A stretch of DNA of 64,000 nucleotides from Cantharellus purpuraceus (GCA_025174535.1 JALBUN010000010.1:930001-994000); one strand, 5' to 3'; shown: positions 34,401 to 45,236, counted from the stretch's first letter. Program-made: numbers and translations. The notes: generated from the sequence alone by a model not told the origin.

Positions 34401-36052
34401 GGTGGTGTAGATATGGGTGTCCGTTCGTATTTTTAGGATCAGAGATGCAAACTTTGACGTCAAGCAGTCAGAAACATATTCTTCAAACGTGGAAGCCCGG
34501 CGTAATTGTTTCCTGGCGATTCCTGAATTACTTTGCACTCTTAGACTAAGGATCCCGCAGGGTCAGTCAATTTCGCATTCGCTTCGCAGTGTTGCTTGAC
34601 CTTTGCGTCTATTGCTTCGTAGTCCTTGACCCCGCCGTGATACATCAAGTGCTCCAAACCTATACAAAAGGCCTGGATGACTACACCACAGACGAACGCG
34701 GTGACGTTGGCTCCTGGGTCCGTATAGCGAGTATCCGAGGACTTTGCATGATTATCGAGCTACTTTTCGATATTGGTCCGAATTTCGGGCCATCTGTATC
34801 ACTCGACGTCTGGCTACCACCAAACACTTATCACGAGGCCCTTGGTGGTATATTAAAACAGGGTGTAGAACGACTCGATAACGTCCGTCGTCAAGCTGGC
34901 GAGTCTTTCCTGAAGCTTCTAAGGAGGGGGCCGCCAAACGTACAGGACAATGAGCAGTGGGGGATACATGGTCGTCCCCTTATAGAACAACTTTTCTTAG
35001 GGTGCGTCAAAACTCATGAGATAGTTGGCGTTTAGTGGGAACGTTCTTTTTCAGAGGTGAGGATGATGTGGGCTGGAACGAAGGGCAGTGGCTTTTCTCA
35101 AGGGCCGTCCGAATGCTAGAAGTCGAGGCGTACCGTATTCCTGTCTTGAAAGGCTTGATTCTCAGTGTCGGCAGTAGAACGGATAGCACCGTAAGTCCTC
35201 CGTATAATCCTTATCTATGTGCTTCTGTTAACACTCTTTGTAGCAACGACCCGTCGCTATGTGTCTTACAACATACATAAGCTCCTTACCAGTCGCTGCC
35301 CAAATTGTATCAGAGCTCGATCTACTACTATTCACAAATGCCATTCTAGACCTAGCTCGGAAGAATCTGGCTTCCAATCAAACAGTGATCCCTGCCTTGC
35401 AGACCCTGGACCTAATTCTTGATGCGGGAATTCTTGGGAAGCTAGGTGTTCTAGAAGGTGGCACTGAGGCGTACGTATAGAACCTTAACTGCATACATGT
35501 CCTCTACATCGCTCACTCTTGTCTTTCGACTTAGCCTTCAAGCAGTCCTCGACATTTCGACGAAAAACGTGGCACGTTACAAGAACATACAACGCATCGT
35601 AGCTTCAATGAAGATGTGCGACATTCTTTCGTTTTACAGATTGAATCGCTTACCCCTGATCAGAGTCCATGGTCTGTTGAGCATACCATGTATGCATAAG
35701 AAGGCAAGTTCGTTCCTGCGGCTGTTCCTTCTCCATGGATTCCCGAAGGTCAATGTCACTTGCTTTCCCCATGAAACTGTTAGACTCATTGGACATTCGA
35801 TAGGTACGCACTGAAACTGCGGAGCATCTATACTTGGTCATGCAAGCGAAGGATCTTGGGGTTGAAACCGAAGAAGCGGAAGAAATTCTATTGGATACGG
35901 ACTGGTGAGCCTGACCTGACTGTCCAAAGGAGGTTTCTGACGGAAATCGGCGCAGGTCTGAGCCCGTGAGCATCTTGGAACCTAAGGTTCAGAATTTGGT
36001 TGCTGTGTTCGGAGTCGACCAAGTCAACGAGCATGAAAGTAAAAAACTGTAG
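31411..36052 (+). CDS. TBCD: Tubulin-folding cofactor D
   Basis: About twenty exons. The start is MDGEESVFAAFDKAPEFFKT; the end is NEHESKKL and TAG at 36050. Landmarks of TBCD in order: LLDPFLERMVTPIVEVFKAH, YTFIKCRGRKTI then VNFFPHQVADL, SLSFEYLGRSGVEREAAA, an acidic linker (SDADSDDVDIPEKVEV), DTTVRYSASKHLARISARLP, SVRDAASYVLWALARSQ, and the long HEAT/armadillo C-terminus (GSWVRIASIRGLCMIIELLF; QAGESFLKLLRRGP). Known: TBCD takes beta-tubulin from cofactor A and, with Arl2, B, C and E, builds alpha/beta-tubulin dimers in the cytosol. No frameshift or stop was found in the pieces I followed. Exon edges were not all fixed. Confidence 0.9.
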
Positions 36053-36845
36053 AACGTGATACTAACTTGTGCCTTGTCCATCACACCGCAGGTGCGAGCC
36101 CAGTGATAGCATAACCAATGGGTCTACGTAGATATACATGCATACTTTGAATCACTTTTGGGAAGAACTCTGATAGACCTAGTTACATCAGGAAAACCGG
36201 CCGGGCCTTCGGCGGAGCTTGCAAGACAGCTTATAGCCTTGCGTTGCCATACGTAGTGTTAGTAGTGAATACAAGATGTGTTCAGGAGTTTTGCAGTCGT
36301 GCAAGCGTATACGAGACGTGTTCATGTCTGTTGCAGTCATGCAAGGGGTGTATAAGATATGTTTGGGTCTTTTGTAGTGGTGTAGGGCATGTATAATAAG
36401 ATATGGTTAAGCTGTATGTTCGTTGTAATCTATTTGGGCTCAAAAACTTACCCGTGAGTTTCAACAATTTGCTAATATACTTTTTTCCCAAAAATTCCAT
36501 GTACATTCCTTTTCTGCCTAAGAGTCACCCGGTGGCCCACCTTGGAGCAGCCTTTGCAACTGTTGAAGAAGAGTTGAATTAACTATTTAGCAGATGTTCC
36601 AAAGGCATAGTTAGCATCTTGTTCCTGACTGATATTTGAAGGGCCTGAGGAAGATTGGCCAGGCTCAGAGCTGGAGACAGTGGCTGCTATCCTAGAATCC
36701 ATCTCCTTGAGGAGACATTCTGCTCTGCCTTTTCCTTTGCATGGATGAGGTCCAATGGGTATGATTACCATGAGCATGGGCATCATGACCTTTGGCTGCA
36801 GCTTGCATTTTACACCACTGGCAGTGGCTTAAGCCTGAGTGTAAG
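36053..36845. other. 3' flank of TBCD with imperfect tandem repeat
   Basis: 36268-36405 contains three diverged ~42-bp units of the type 'gtgttcaggagttttgcagtcgtgcaag'. From about 36500 the sequence is repeat-zone DNA. A short minus frame at 36786-36583 (KGKGRAECLLKEMDSRIAAT) might be a relic of a transposon protein; I cannot name it. Confidence 0.4.
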
Positions 36846-37356
36846 TGTCATGCACTAGGTCCGATTGGGGGTCGGAGCCTGGATCGGAGTTGGGGATTGG
36901 GATGCATTGTGGGGATTGGAACAGACTTGGCTTCAGCTTATGTGCTGCGCCCTCACTAATACCTGTGTCTGAGATTTTGGAGATGGAGTACAACTTAGAT
37001 GGTTCGGATCAGACTTAGGAGCTAGGCATGATTTGATATTTGAACTGGGGAATGAAGTCCCCAGTCATACAACTTAAATACATATTTGAAATCTAATAAT
37101 AGTTACTCCAGTGATGGGTCTCTGAGGCCAGTGGCCTTATGTGAATATGTCTGAGTCTGACGGGGATGGATGTCCAGGTTCCTATGGTGATGCTGATGCA
37201 TCAATCAGAACCAGAGGCGGATGAGCAAGATCAATGGTGACGATCAGACAGACTAATGGAGATGTGATGGTTTCCAAATGGAGTATAGATTTCATGTGTG
37301 TGGGGATCTGGGTGGATCAGACAGGGATCTGGGCATTAATGAATATAGTCATAACA
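36846..37356 (-). mobile_element. Family A LTR, inverted, joined to internal 3' region
   Basis: TGTCATGCACTAGG ... TATAGTCATAACA, 511 bp. Directly beyond it (37357 on) lies the same sequence that precedes the 3' LTR at 48407, including the purine tract, so this is the 3' LTR of a minus-strand element whose remainder is lost. CpG sites are heavily decayed. Confidence 0.85.
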
Positions 37357-38078
37357 GTATCTCTCCATTAAGGCCGAGCCCTTGAGGCCTCATGTCCATG
37401 GATTGAATAGGTGAGATGGTTGGGCACGGTTGGAGTTATACTGGGGGTCTGGAGACATAAATGGAGGGGCATGTTAAGGTCTTATCCTCAATGATGTTGA
37501 ATCCCTTTGCAAATATGAGTGTGGCTGAGCTCAAGCAGTTGCTCCTGGCCTGACAGAAGGAAGAGGAAGAGGAATGGAAATGGAAGGAGGAGGAGGCAGA
37601 GGAATGGAGATGGAAGGAGGAGGAGGAGGCGGAATGGAGATGGAAGGAGGAGGTGGTGGTGGAACAGAGATGGAAGGAGGTGGTGGTGGAATGGAGACAG
37701 AAGGAGGCAGAATGGAGATGGAAGGAGGAGGAGAAGGTGGAACAGAGACAGGAGAAGGAAGCAGAGTGGAGGCAGAGGGAGGAAGAGGCAAAAGCAGAGT
37801 GAGTGCACAAGGTCAAGGAGCTTGCGGCCATGATGGAGGCTGCAAGGCTAAAGGAAGTGGAGGAACAGGTGCATGAGTTAGAGGCCACCATGGAAGTAGA
37901 GGAGGAGGTGACCAGGGTGGGGGAAATGAGTCAACTGGGGAGTCTGAGCATGCCAATATGGGCACAGACCCCCAAGGTCACCATTATCTTGGTCACATGG
38001 ATGGAGTTGACCCGTTGTCGGTTCGCTTAAGGAATAGATCCTATAAGCCTGCGCGCAACGGTCCTAGCAAACAGACGG
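37357..38078 (+). pseudogene. Antisense Glu/Lys-rich ORF at the 3' end of a family A element (decayed copy)
   Basis: Relative to its element this frame is antisense. It begins MLNPFANMSVAELKQLLLA at about 37490, then a TGA, then a long run of W/R-K-E-E-E units (37556-37800), a TAG, and a coiled-coil-like part (VHKVKELAAMMEAARLKEVE). The related frame at 48346-48095 is open (MSNPLASMSMAELEQLLLAQ followed by K/E-rich units). Low-complexity composition limits what can be said; it could encode a coiled-coil accessory protein. It ends against unrelated sequence near 38030-38078. Confidence 0.5.
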
Positions 38079-39523
38079 TGTGTAACGCAGTTGTTCAGCA
38101 CTCCAAAGATCAATCAGGGCGAGGGGTACGTAACAGGGAAGTGGGATAGTGCTCTGTGGTTGGATGAGGATGGGAGCAAAAGGTCGGTCCCGATGGCTGA
38201 TCGTGCTCTGTGACTGGATGACAATGCAGAGCCCGGTTGGGAGGTACGCGAAAGCTGGTTTCAGGAGAAGCAACCTCTCGGTGGCGGAGGGAAATCTGAT
38301 CGTTGAACCAAGGTGTTTTACCTCAGTGTAGAGATAATGGATTGTGATGTAGAGTGTAGAGCGTAGACTTAGAGCGTGGACTTTGACTTTAGAGCGTGGG
38401 CTGAAAACTTGTTGATTTTCCAAAGGCGAAAACTAGCGCCCTTTTATATACAAATCCCCAGGGCACAACGACACAATATGAGGAGCAAATGATGCGATAT
38501 GATGCAAGAAATGTTGATCAAGCCAGCTGACGAAGCGTGTGAAGTTGAACTACTCAAGGGGGAAATCATGGAGAAATGAAACGACAGATAGGGGTAATCT
38601 TTGTAAGAATAGGGGGTGATGAGTAATAAAAGAACCAAAAATAGAACAAGGATGAGTAAGTCATGTATGAATGAATTAAAAGATGAAACAGGGGTGAGTC
38701 ATATAAAAGAACAATAGAAACGTCCACCAATACCATCTTCCCTACGGCTCCGAAGGTTAATTGACCCTGAGTCACATGAGGACTTCCGTCAGCATCCACA
38801 ACAAATACTCCTTATTGTCTTAGTGATCCGTCTCCATATGGTATCCCGTTCCAAGAGTATTCGGTCCCTTTGCCTGACACGATGTAACCTGAGTCGGATT
38901 GAAGTGGGAGGATAGGTCAGCGATGGTGACTGAAATTCTACCTCACGTTCGACTCTTCTATCCGTGTTACGATATAGAGGTGAAATGTCGAGGAATGTAT
39001 ATGGTTCAATGGAATTGTGAAAGAATATGGGATTGCCAATGGCATAAGAGAGACATGGTGGGGATCTTGGACATTGAAAGAGTTTTGGAAGTATTTTGAC
39101 ACGTGGAGGTGGCTTAACATGCCCGTGGAGCTCGGCGTATTTTTGATAGTCCTCTGTGTCCAGAGACCAGTGTGACGTATTATTAGAAGTGATGTTGGAG
39201 AGGGGAATAGAATGGGAAGCCATGTGAATGATGATGAAAGGATCGGTGTGAATAGAAGGCTGATAATGATCGATGGCGATGAAACACGAGTGACGATCGA
39301 TGGCTAGAATTAGAGACTGAGGTGGAGAGGGAGTTGCGGCACTATTTAAAAGTTGATACGAAAAGACGCTGGCGGAGTTGAACTGTCAGAGTGGTTCGAT
39401 ATGCGTCCTCGATGCGTCCTGGCTCGTCACCATCCAACACCTGCCCCACCAGTAGACTCACTGGTGCAATGTATGCAGCTGTCACTTTGCACTTTGTGGC
39501 CTGTCTCACTATTTTTTCCACAG
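38079..39523 (-). pseudogene. Possible degraded minus-strand gene with promoter
   Basis: A TATA-like TTTAAATA (about 39340) and a C/T-rich leader precede an ATG at 39223: MASHSIPLSNITSNNTSHWS then LDTEDYQKYAELHGHVKPPP. Further on, 38905-38700, another minus frame reads SGKGTEYSWNGIPYGDGS, a stop, and VVDADGSPHVTQGQLTFGAV. With one intron these could be one protein, but a TAA lies between. A second TATA-like stretch (TTTGTATATAAAAG, minus, about 38440-38455) lies downstream of it. I do not recognise the protein. It could be a lineage-specific host gene or the accessory ORF of an LTR element. Confidence 0.35.
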
Positions 39524-39862
39524 GACACTGCTGAGCAGGCTTGCAACGATTGGTACAACATGGTTGCCATTTTCATGAAACACCATGGCTTGGACGTTCA
39601 AGGCGCCATTGATCACACTGCAAAAATGTGCTGCCAAGCCATTGATACATTTCATGAGAACAAGGCAGAACTTCCCTCATGGGGCCCAGGGACTGATGAG
39701 GACATCTTCCGCTGTGTACAGGGCCTCAAGAGTTGGCTCTCAGGCTTGCTCTATTGGAGCTTCACCACAGAATGTTACTTTGGCCCCAAAGTTTTAGAAA
39801 TCAAGCAGAACCAGATGGTTAAGCTGCTTCCGTCTAAATGTCCAGCCACTAATAGTGCTTGA
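39524..39862 (+). pseudogene. C-terminal fragment of a sesquiterpene synthase
   Basis: One exon behind a good acceptor (TTTTTTCCACAG, 39523) encodes 112 residues: TAEQACNDWYNMVAIFMKHH, CQAIDTFHENKAELPSWGPG, VQGLKSWLSGLLYWSFTTEC then YFG. This is the end of class I terpene cyclases of the mushroom alpha-muurolene/trichodiene type: the part after the NSE metal motif (E-Q at its end), the R/K-LPSWGP loop and the W-S-x-x-T-x-x-Y-F-G motif. The first two thirds, with the DDxxD motif and most of NSE, are not found upstream; repeat DNA stands there. I take it as a truncated relic. A spliced transcript starting upstream is not excluded. Confidence 0.75.
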
Positions 39863-40124
39863 AACTTGTCATTCTCTTTTCCCCCACTCATGTGCTAACA
39901 GCAATGATAGACTAGAGGAGAGGTATCCCTGGCCATTCATAAGCACTAGTTACATTTACTTCTAGTTGTCTATGGTCAACGTAATATTGCGTCCATTGAT
40001 TCCTCTTGCATTTTGTATATATGTACTATATTGTTACCAACATACATTCAGGATAAGACAGGCTCTTGTGATGTCCATGAATATGCAACTTGGAATGACT
40101 CCCCATGGTCCAGCCTATGAGCCC
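39863..40124. other. 3' flank of terpene synthase relic
   Basis: No gene seen. The sequence runs into the family B repeat that starts at 40125. Confidence 0.4.
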
Positions 40125-41312
40125 TGTTTTGGAACCCACAAAATTATGGTGTTAGGGCAAACTCTAAATCACCACAATTCCGTGAATGAACAGCTGAGAA
40201 GAATATCAAACCCTGCTGCAGCACAACTCCAGAAACAATTTAACATTTGTACTTTGGTTACAATCCCTTGTATTGGTCAATAATATGTTTCTTAGCAGCA
40301 AGAAATGAATAAGACTTCCAGAGTCTAGAGTTCACAGATGCTTAGGGGTCCAGATATTCCAAAAAGAGGGGAATGCACTTAGAGGCTAAAGGAAGTAGGT
40401 GGATGAATCCGACCGTCCAACCAGTGACACTCTGAAGTGGGTAACAGCAATGTGTGAAGTAGTCTAGCAACTGCTTCACACGAGTCCAAGATTCTAATGC
40501 TCTGCAAAGGCAGTACACACTAGTAACTTAAACAAAGAGCACTAATGGCAGGACTATTGACAGACAATCTCACCCTGTAGATTCGTAGTCATGTGAGGTA
40601 GATACTACACTCATGCCCGAAGCAGGAATATCACTACTTTGAGTGCAATCAGGTACAGTTACACAACTGTAAAAGATCCTTGAACTGGTAATCAACAGTT
40701 ACTGAGATATAGAGGATGACACTGTATGTCACTCTAGTCACACTGGTGTGCAGAAGATGGGTAGAATATGATGATATGTTTTATTTCAGAGGCAGAATGG
40801 CCTCCTTATATATTGTATTTACAGGGGCTGACTAATGGTTCTGGAATATTCTACCTATTAATAGATGGAAACTACTGGAAGGTAGTGGAAGGTGGAAGAA
40901 AGGGGGAGAATATTTCAAGCCAATCACAGGTTCTGATCACTGCATTAACACTGATCAGGAGCTGAATAATGGTTCTGGAATGTTCTATCTAATAATAGAA
41001 GGAAACAGCTGGAATGCTATGGAAAGGGGTAGAATATTCCAAGGCAATCACCTGATCTGATCATCAATCACCTGCTCTGATCCCTGAACTAGGCAGTGAT
41101 CAGGCAGAAAGGAGGGTATTTACCCTGTTTTTGTTGTTGTGAAGTGACATGACAATGACTAATCATTTGGATCTATTTGGCATGCAACTATATAAGTAGA
41201 CAGTGGGGTTCGTGGGAGATACTAGTCTTCTACTCCCATGAACCCTAGGTACAATGTTATGATCATAAGTGCATGTACTATCAATCTAACTAGTCTTCTA
41301 CTCCTATTTTCA
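40125..41312 (+). mobile_element. Family B LTR-like copy continuing into a copia-type LTR end
   Basis: The first ~1000 bp (TGTTTTGGAACCCACAAAATTATGG ...) match the family B copies at 41446 and 48634. After about 41132 the sequence differs from them and ends ...CTCCTATTTTCA directly before a copia primer-binding site at 41313. A TATA-like CTATATAAG lies near 41190. Either this is one 1188-bp 5' LTR of a copia element whose U3 is related to family B, or a truncated B copy abuts a copia LTR of about 180 bp that starts at TGTTGTTGTGAAG. Confidence 0.6.
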
Positions 41313-41327
41313 GGTTATGGGCCCTAG
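41313..41327 (+). promoter_or_regulatory. Copia-type primer-binding site (half initiator tRNA-Met)
   Basis: GGTTATGGGCCCTAG directly follows the LTR end ...TTTTCA. It resembles the binding site of Drosophila copia and Ty1-like elements, which prime from an internal cut of tRNA-iMet (anticodon-arm sequence GGGCTCATAACC) rather than from the tRNA 3' end. Confidence 0.65.
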
Positions 41328-41445
41328 TTTCTAACCAGAATAAAAAGAATTCATCATGACAGACACCAATACCAAAAACTTCAAAGCCATCAGACTCACT
41401 GGAACAAATTATGATGTCTGGGCGATCACTATGCAGGGCAAGCTC

Positions 41446-42899
41446 TGTTTTGGAACCCGCAAAATTATGGTGTTAGGGCAAACTCTAAATCACCACAATT
41501 CCGTGAATGAACAGCTGAGAAGAATATCAAATCCTACTGCAGCACAACTCCAGAAACGATTTAACGTTTGTACTTTGGTTACAATCCGTTGTAATGGTCA
41601 ATGCAGACGATACGCAGGAAGGTAATACGTTTCTTAGCAGTAGGGAATGAATAAGACTTCCAGAGTCTAGAGTTCACGGATGCTTAGGGGTCCAGATATT
41701 CCAAAAAGAGGGGAATGCACTTAGAGGCTAGAGGAAGTAGGTGGATGAATCTGACCGTCCAACCAGTGACACTCTGAAGTGGGTAACAGCGATGTGTGAA
41801 GTAGTCTAGCAACTGCTTCACACGAGTTCAAGATTCTAATGCTCTGCAAAGGCAGTACACACTAGTAACTTAAACAAGAGCACTAATGGCAGGACTATCG
41901 ACAGACAATCTCACCCTGTAGATTCGTAGTCACGTGAGGTAGATACTACACTCACGCCCAAAGCAGGAATATCACTACTTCGAGTGCAATCGAATACAGT
42001 TACACAACTGTAAGCGACCCTTGAACTGGACAATCAACAGTTACTGAGATATAGAGGATGACACTGTATGTCACTCTAGTCACACTGATGTGCAAATGAT
42101 GGGGTAGAAATGGTTATTTATTTCAGAGGCAGAATGGGCTCCTTTTATATTGTATTTACAGGAGCTGACTAATACTACTGGAAACTTCTACCTATTAATA
42201 GATGGAAACTACTGGAAGCTAGTGGAATATGTGAGAAGGGGGTGGAAGTTTCCTAGCCAATGAGCTGCTTGGATTTGCTCTGACTCATGGCATGAGTCAT
42301 GGATGGAGTCATAGTGTGACTCAGAGCAGGAGTCATAGTATGAGTAATCACAGGAGTCATGGTATGAGTCATGGAAGGAGTCATAGCATGAGTCATGGCA
42401 GGAGTCATTGCATGAGTCACCATTACTCAAATAACTCGGTCAATACTTCATTTCCCAGGCTGATTAGCACAGCTATGGGTAGGCATGGCTTCTATTGAAC
42501 TCTCCACTGAAAATGGAGTCAGGAGGTGCAGTGGTTGTGAAGATATTGAGGATTTACTGGCAGTGGTGACCAGATTGAGTCGGAGATTGAAATGAGTCAT
42601 GTGATTGAAAATGAGTCAGTTGTCCGGGTGACTCCGGCTGACTTTGAGGCTGCTGACATCTGCGAAGGTTTGTGGGTCCATGTGGGTCCCAAAACTTCGC
42701 CCAGCAGAACAACAAGGTTGTGGACTCATTTCTGCATGGAAAATTCCCGAAAAAATATGAAAAAATAGAGAATATTTGAATGGCCCTGAATCAAGAGAAA
42801 GCAGCAGATATATGCTGATATTTTAAGGCCATCAAGCGAAATTGTACAGTTTCAGGACTTTAAACAAGATCTTTTTAAGGGAAAACCAGTTCCCATACA
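41446..42899 (+). mobile_element. Family B solo LTR-like repeat, TSD AGCTC
   Basis: 1454 bp from TGTTTTGGAAC to GTTCCCATACA. The ends form an imperfect inverted repeat (TGTTTTGGAAC / TGTATGGGAAC). AGCTC flanks both sides (41441-41445, 42900-42904), and removing the repeat plus one duplication rejoins the copia Gag frame. It contains a motif-rich tract at 42280-42425 and a GC-poor 3' part. It is an inverted match to 46722-48094. Confidence 0.88.
42280..42425. repeat. TGA(C/G)TCA motif array inside family B
   Basis: Six exact TGACTCA/TGAGTCA heptamers, several as the full palindrome ATGAGTCAT, plus at least five one-base variants (GGAGTCAT), lie in about 145 bp. Two more exact copies are at about 42592 and 42611. 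This is the binding consensus of Gcn4/AP-1 basic-zipper factors. Confidence 0.85.
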
Positions 42900-43242
42900 A
42901 GCTCATGACTGCAAATGCATGGAGGATCACCATCGGTGAATTAGACAAGCCAAAAGATGCAGCAGAAATTGCAAAGTGGATGCTCAAAAGAGAGGAAGTG
43001 GCCAGCCTCATACTTGGATCACTCGCTCACATGCAATATGTGCATGTTGAGGGCATCATGGATGACCCCACAGCTATGTGGAGGCACCTTGAACATGCAC
43101 ATTGATCTCAGATAGCAAACACCCGATACCATGTGATACAAAAGTTACTCAACATTTATAAGGATGAGGCTGAGTTGCTTACTGAATACTTCACTCGCAT
43201 AACTTCTGCAACGAATAACATCGTAGCCTTAATGCCTAGCTC

Positions 43243-43568
43243 TGTTATAACTATATTCATTAATGCCCAGATCCCCGTCCGATCCACTCAGATCCCCACA
43301 CACATGAAATCTATACTCCATTTGGAAACCATCACATCTCCAATTATCTGTCCGATTGTCAATGTCCATCTCCAGTTCCAATTGATGCATCAGCATCACC
43401 ATAGGAACCCGGACATCCATCCCCATCAGACTTGGACATACTCATGTAAGGCCATTGGCCTCGGAGACCCATCACCGGAGCAATTATTATTAGATTTCAA
43501 ATATGTATTTAAGTTGCCCAACTGGGGACTTCATTCCCCAGTTTGAATATCAAATCACACCTAGTTCC
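43243..43568 (+). mobile_element. Family A LTR, 3'-truncated
   Basis: TGTTATAACTATATTC ... CACACCTAGTTCC, 326 bp of the LTR 5' part. It is cut by the start of the next LTR, giving a tandem LTR pair. Confidence 0.85.
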
Positions 43569-44085
43569 TGTTATGACTATATTCATTAACGACCAGATCC
43601 CCATCCGATCCACTCAGATCCCCATGCATATGAAATCTATACTCCATTTGGAAACCGCCACGTCTCCATCTACCTGTCTGATTGTCACCGCCGATTCCGC
43701 CCATCCGTCTCCGGTTCCGATTGATGCATCAGCATCACCATAGGAACCCAGACATCCATCCCCGTCGGACTTGGACATACTCATGTAAGGCCGTCAGCCT
43801 CGGAGACCCATCACTGGAGTAATTATTATTAGATTTCAAAATATGTATTTAAGTTGCCCAACTGGGGACTTCATTCCCCAGTTTGAATATCAAATCATGC
43901 CTAGTTCCTAAGTCCAATCCTAACTCTCTAAGTTGTACTCCGCCTCCGAAATCTCGGACACCGGTATTAGTGAGGGCGCAGCACATAAGCTGAAGCCAAG
44001 TCCGTTCCGACCCCCATGACGTGCTCCGACTCCAACCCAACCTCTGACCCAATCTCCGACCCCCAATCAGACCTAGTGCGTAACA
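43569..44085 (+). mobile_element. Family A 5' LTR of the long gypsy element
   Basis: Complete 517-bp LTR, TGTTATGACTATATTC ... CTAGTGCGTAACA, followed at once by the internal region with gag. Contains TTAAG/TATTTAAG-like promoter sequence near 43850 and a GGGGA..TCCCC stem (ACTGGGGACTTCATTCCCCAGT) near 43861-43882. Confidence 0.9.
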
Positions 44086-45236
44086 GTATATTCGAACTGC
44101 CATACTCACTCCTACCAATGCCACAATCCACCGCCAATTCTGAACGTGCACGAACCGTCGAGGTGCCTGCTCCCAGCATCAACACCATCCCTGAGGTCGT
44201 CAAAGAACCGATGGACCACATAGAGGCTGTCAATGAAGAAGACGACACCCCACCCTCTCCAAATCTGGCGCAAGCCATCTCCCTGCTCGCCAGCAGCATC
44301 CGTAACCCACAAGCTCCTAAGTCCCAGACCAATGTCTGAGAACCTGACCCCTTCGATGGCTCCGATCCACGAAAGCTCCAGCCGTTCTTGGTGCAATGCT
44401 GGTTGAATTTCCATGACCACCCCGACGCATTCACATCCGATCGGGCGAAGGTCACCTTTGCCATGTCCTATCTCAAGGGCACCGCACTGGACTACTTTGA
44501 GCCAGCACTCATGGACAACTCCGATGACCCAATATGGTCAGAGGACTACTCCAACTTCATCTCCGAACTTCAGACCAATTTCGGTCCTTACAACCCCAAG
44601 GCCAATGCCAAGAACGAACTTGATCAACTTCGAATGAAGGAAAATCACAAAATTGCAAAATACATTGTGAGTTTCCAGCAGCTAGCTCCGAAAGTCCAAT
44701 GGGGTGATGCCGCACTCTGACGCCAATTTTACGTTGGTCTTCCATCCTGCATCAAGGACGAGATATCACGTGTCGGTAAGCCGGATACTTTGGTTACCCT
44801 TCGCAAGCTCACCCAATCCATCGACACCCGTTATTGGGAACGTCAATCAGAGGTCTCCTGCAAAAATTCGGCTAACAACAAATCAGACAAATCATCGGAC
44901 AAGACCCCAAAGTCCAACAAGGGGTCTGATAAGAGGACCACCGCCAACTCAGGCCAGAAGTCAAACACTGGTAATGCTGCCGCTTCTGGTTCTGGTCAGA
45001 ACAATTCCGGCACCAGCAATAACTCCAGAGCTTGCAAGAGTACTCTGGACCTCTCCACCAAGCTGGGGAAGGATGGAAAACTTACCCAGCAGGAACGCCA
45101 GCGCCGCATGGACAACAACCTCTGTCTGTTCTGTGGAAAGCCTGGCCACCAAGCCAAGGATTGCAACAAGGCAACCTCGTCCGCAGCAAAGGCAAAGGGC
45201 CATGCCGCCAACGCCACGATGGACCCAAAAAAATAG
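44016..45236 (+). pseudogene. Gypsy-type Gag with CCHC zinc knuckle, two premature stops
   Basis: The true Gag start is uncertain, near 44118 (MPQSTANSERARTVEVPAPS). The body has the retrotransposon-Gag core: PFDGSDPRKLQPFLVQCWLN, KVTFAMSYLKGTALDYFEPA, FISELQTNFGP, and a C-terminal nucleocapsid knuckle CLFCGKPGHQAKDC (C-x2-C-x4-H-x4-C). Two TGA stops interrupt it at 44337-44339 and 44718-44720, each where CGA (Arg) is likely. It ends with TAG at 45234-45236 immediately after an A7 tract, in the frame relation expected for -1 frameshifting into Pol. Confidence 0.85.
45227..45233 (+). promoter_or_regulatory. Candidate -1 ribosomal frameshift heptamer A_AAA_AAA
   Basis: Seven A residues directly before the Gag stop TAG. 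In the -1 frame translation goes on through IVSSPIASIRAEG into the protease. Confidence 0.6.

Larger units (their letters stand above)
41356..43242 (+). pseudogene. Ty1/copia Gag fragment, split by a family B insertion
   Basis: The first part, 41356-41445, reads MTDTNTKNFKAIRLTGTNYD then VWAITMQGKL, the classical copia Gag start (L-x-G-x-N-Y-x-x-W). A family B repeat interrupts it at 41446-42899. The second part, 42900-43242, reads ANAWRITIGELDKPKDAAEI, KWMLKREEVASLILGSLAHM, WRHLEHAH, a TGA, then ANTRYHVIQKLLNIYKDEAE, ending where a family A LTR starts at 43243. Zinc knuckle, protease, integrase and RT are missing. Confidence 0.8.

Noticed and set aside
37519..37876. Gly/Glu-rich proteins in overlapping frames
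   Set aside because: Shadows of a GGA-rich low-complexity tract; only the K/E-rich frame has a conserved start shared with the copy at 48346.
41446..42899. DNA transposon with terminal inverted repeats
   Set aside because: Ends are TG..CA with 5-bp duplications and no transposase, which fits a solo LTR better; the 11-bp inverted ends leave some doubt.
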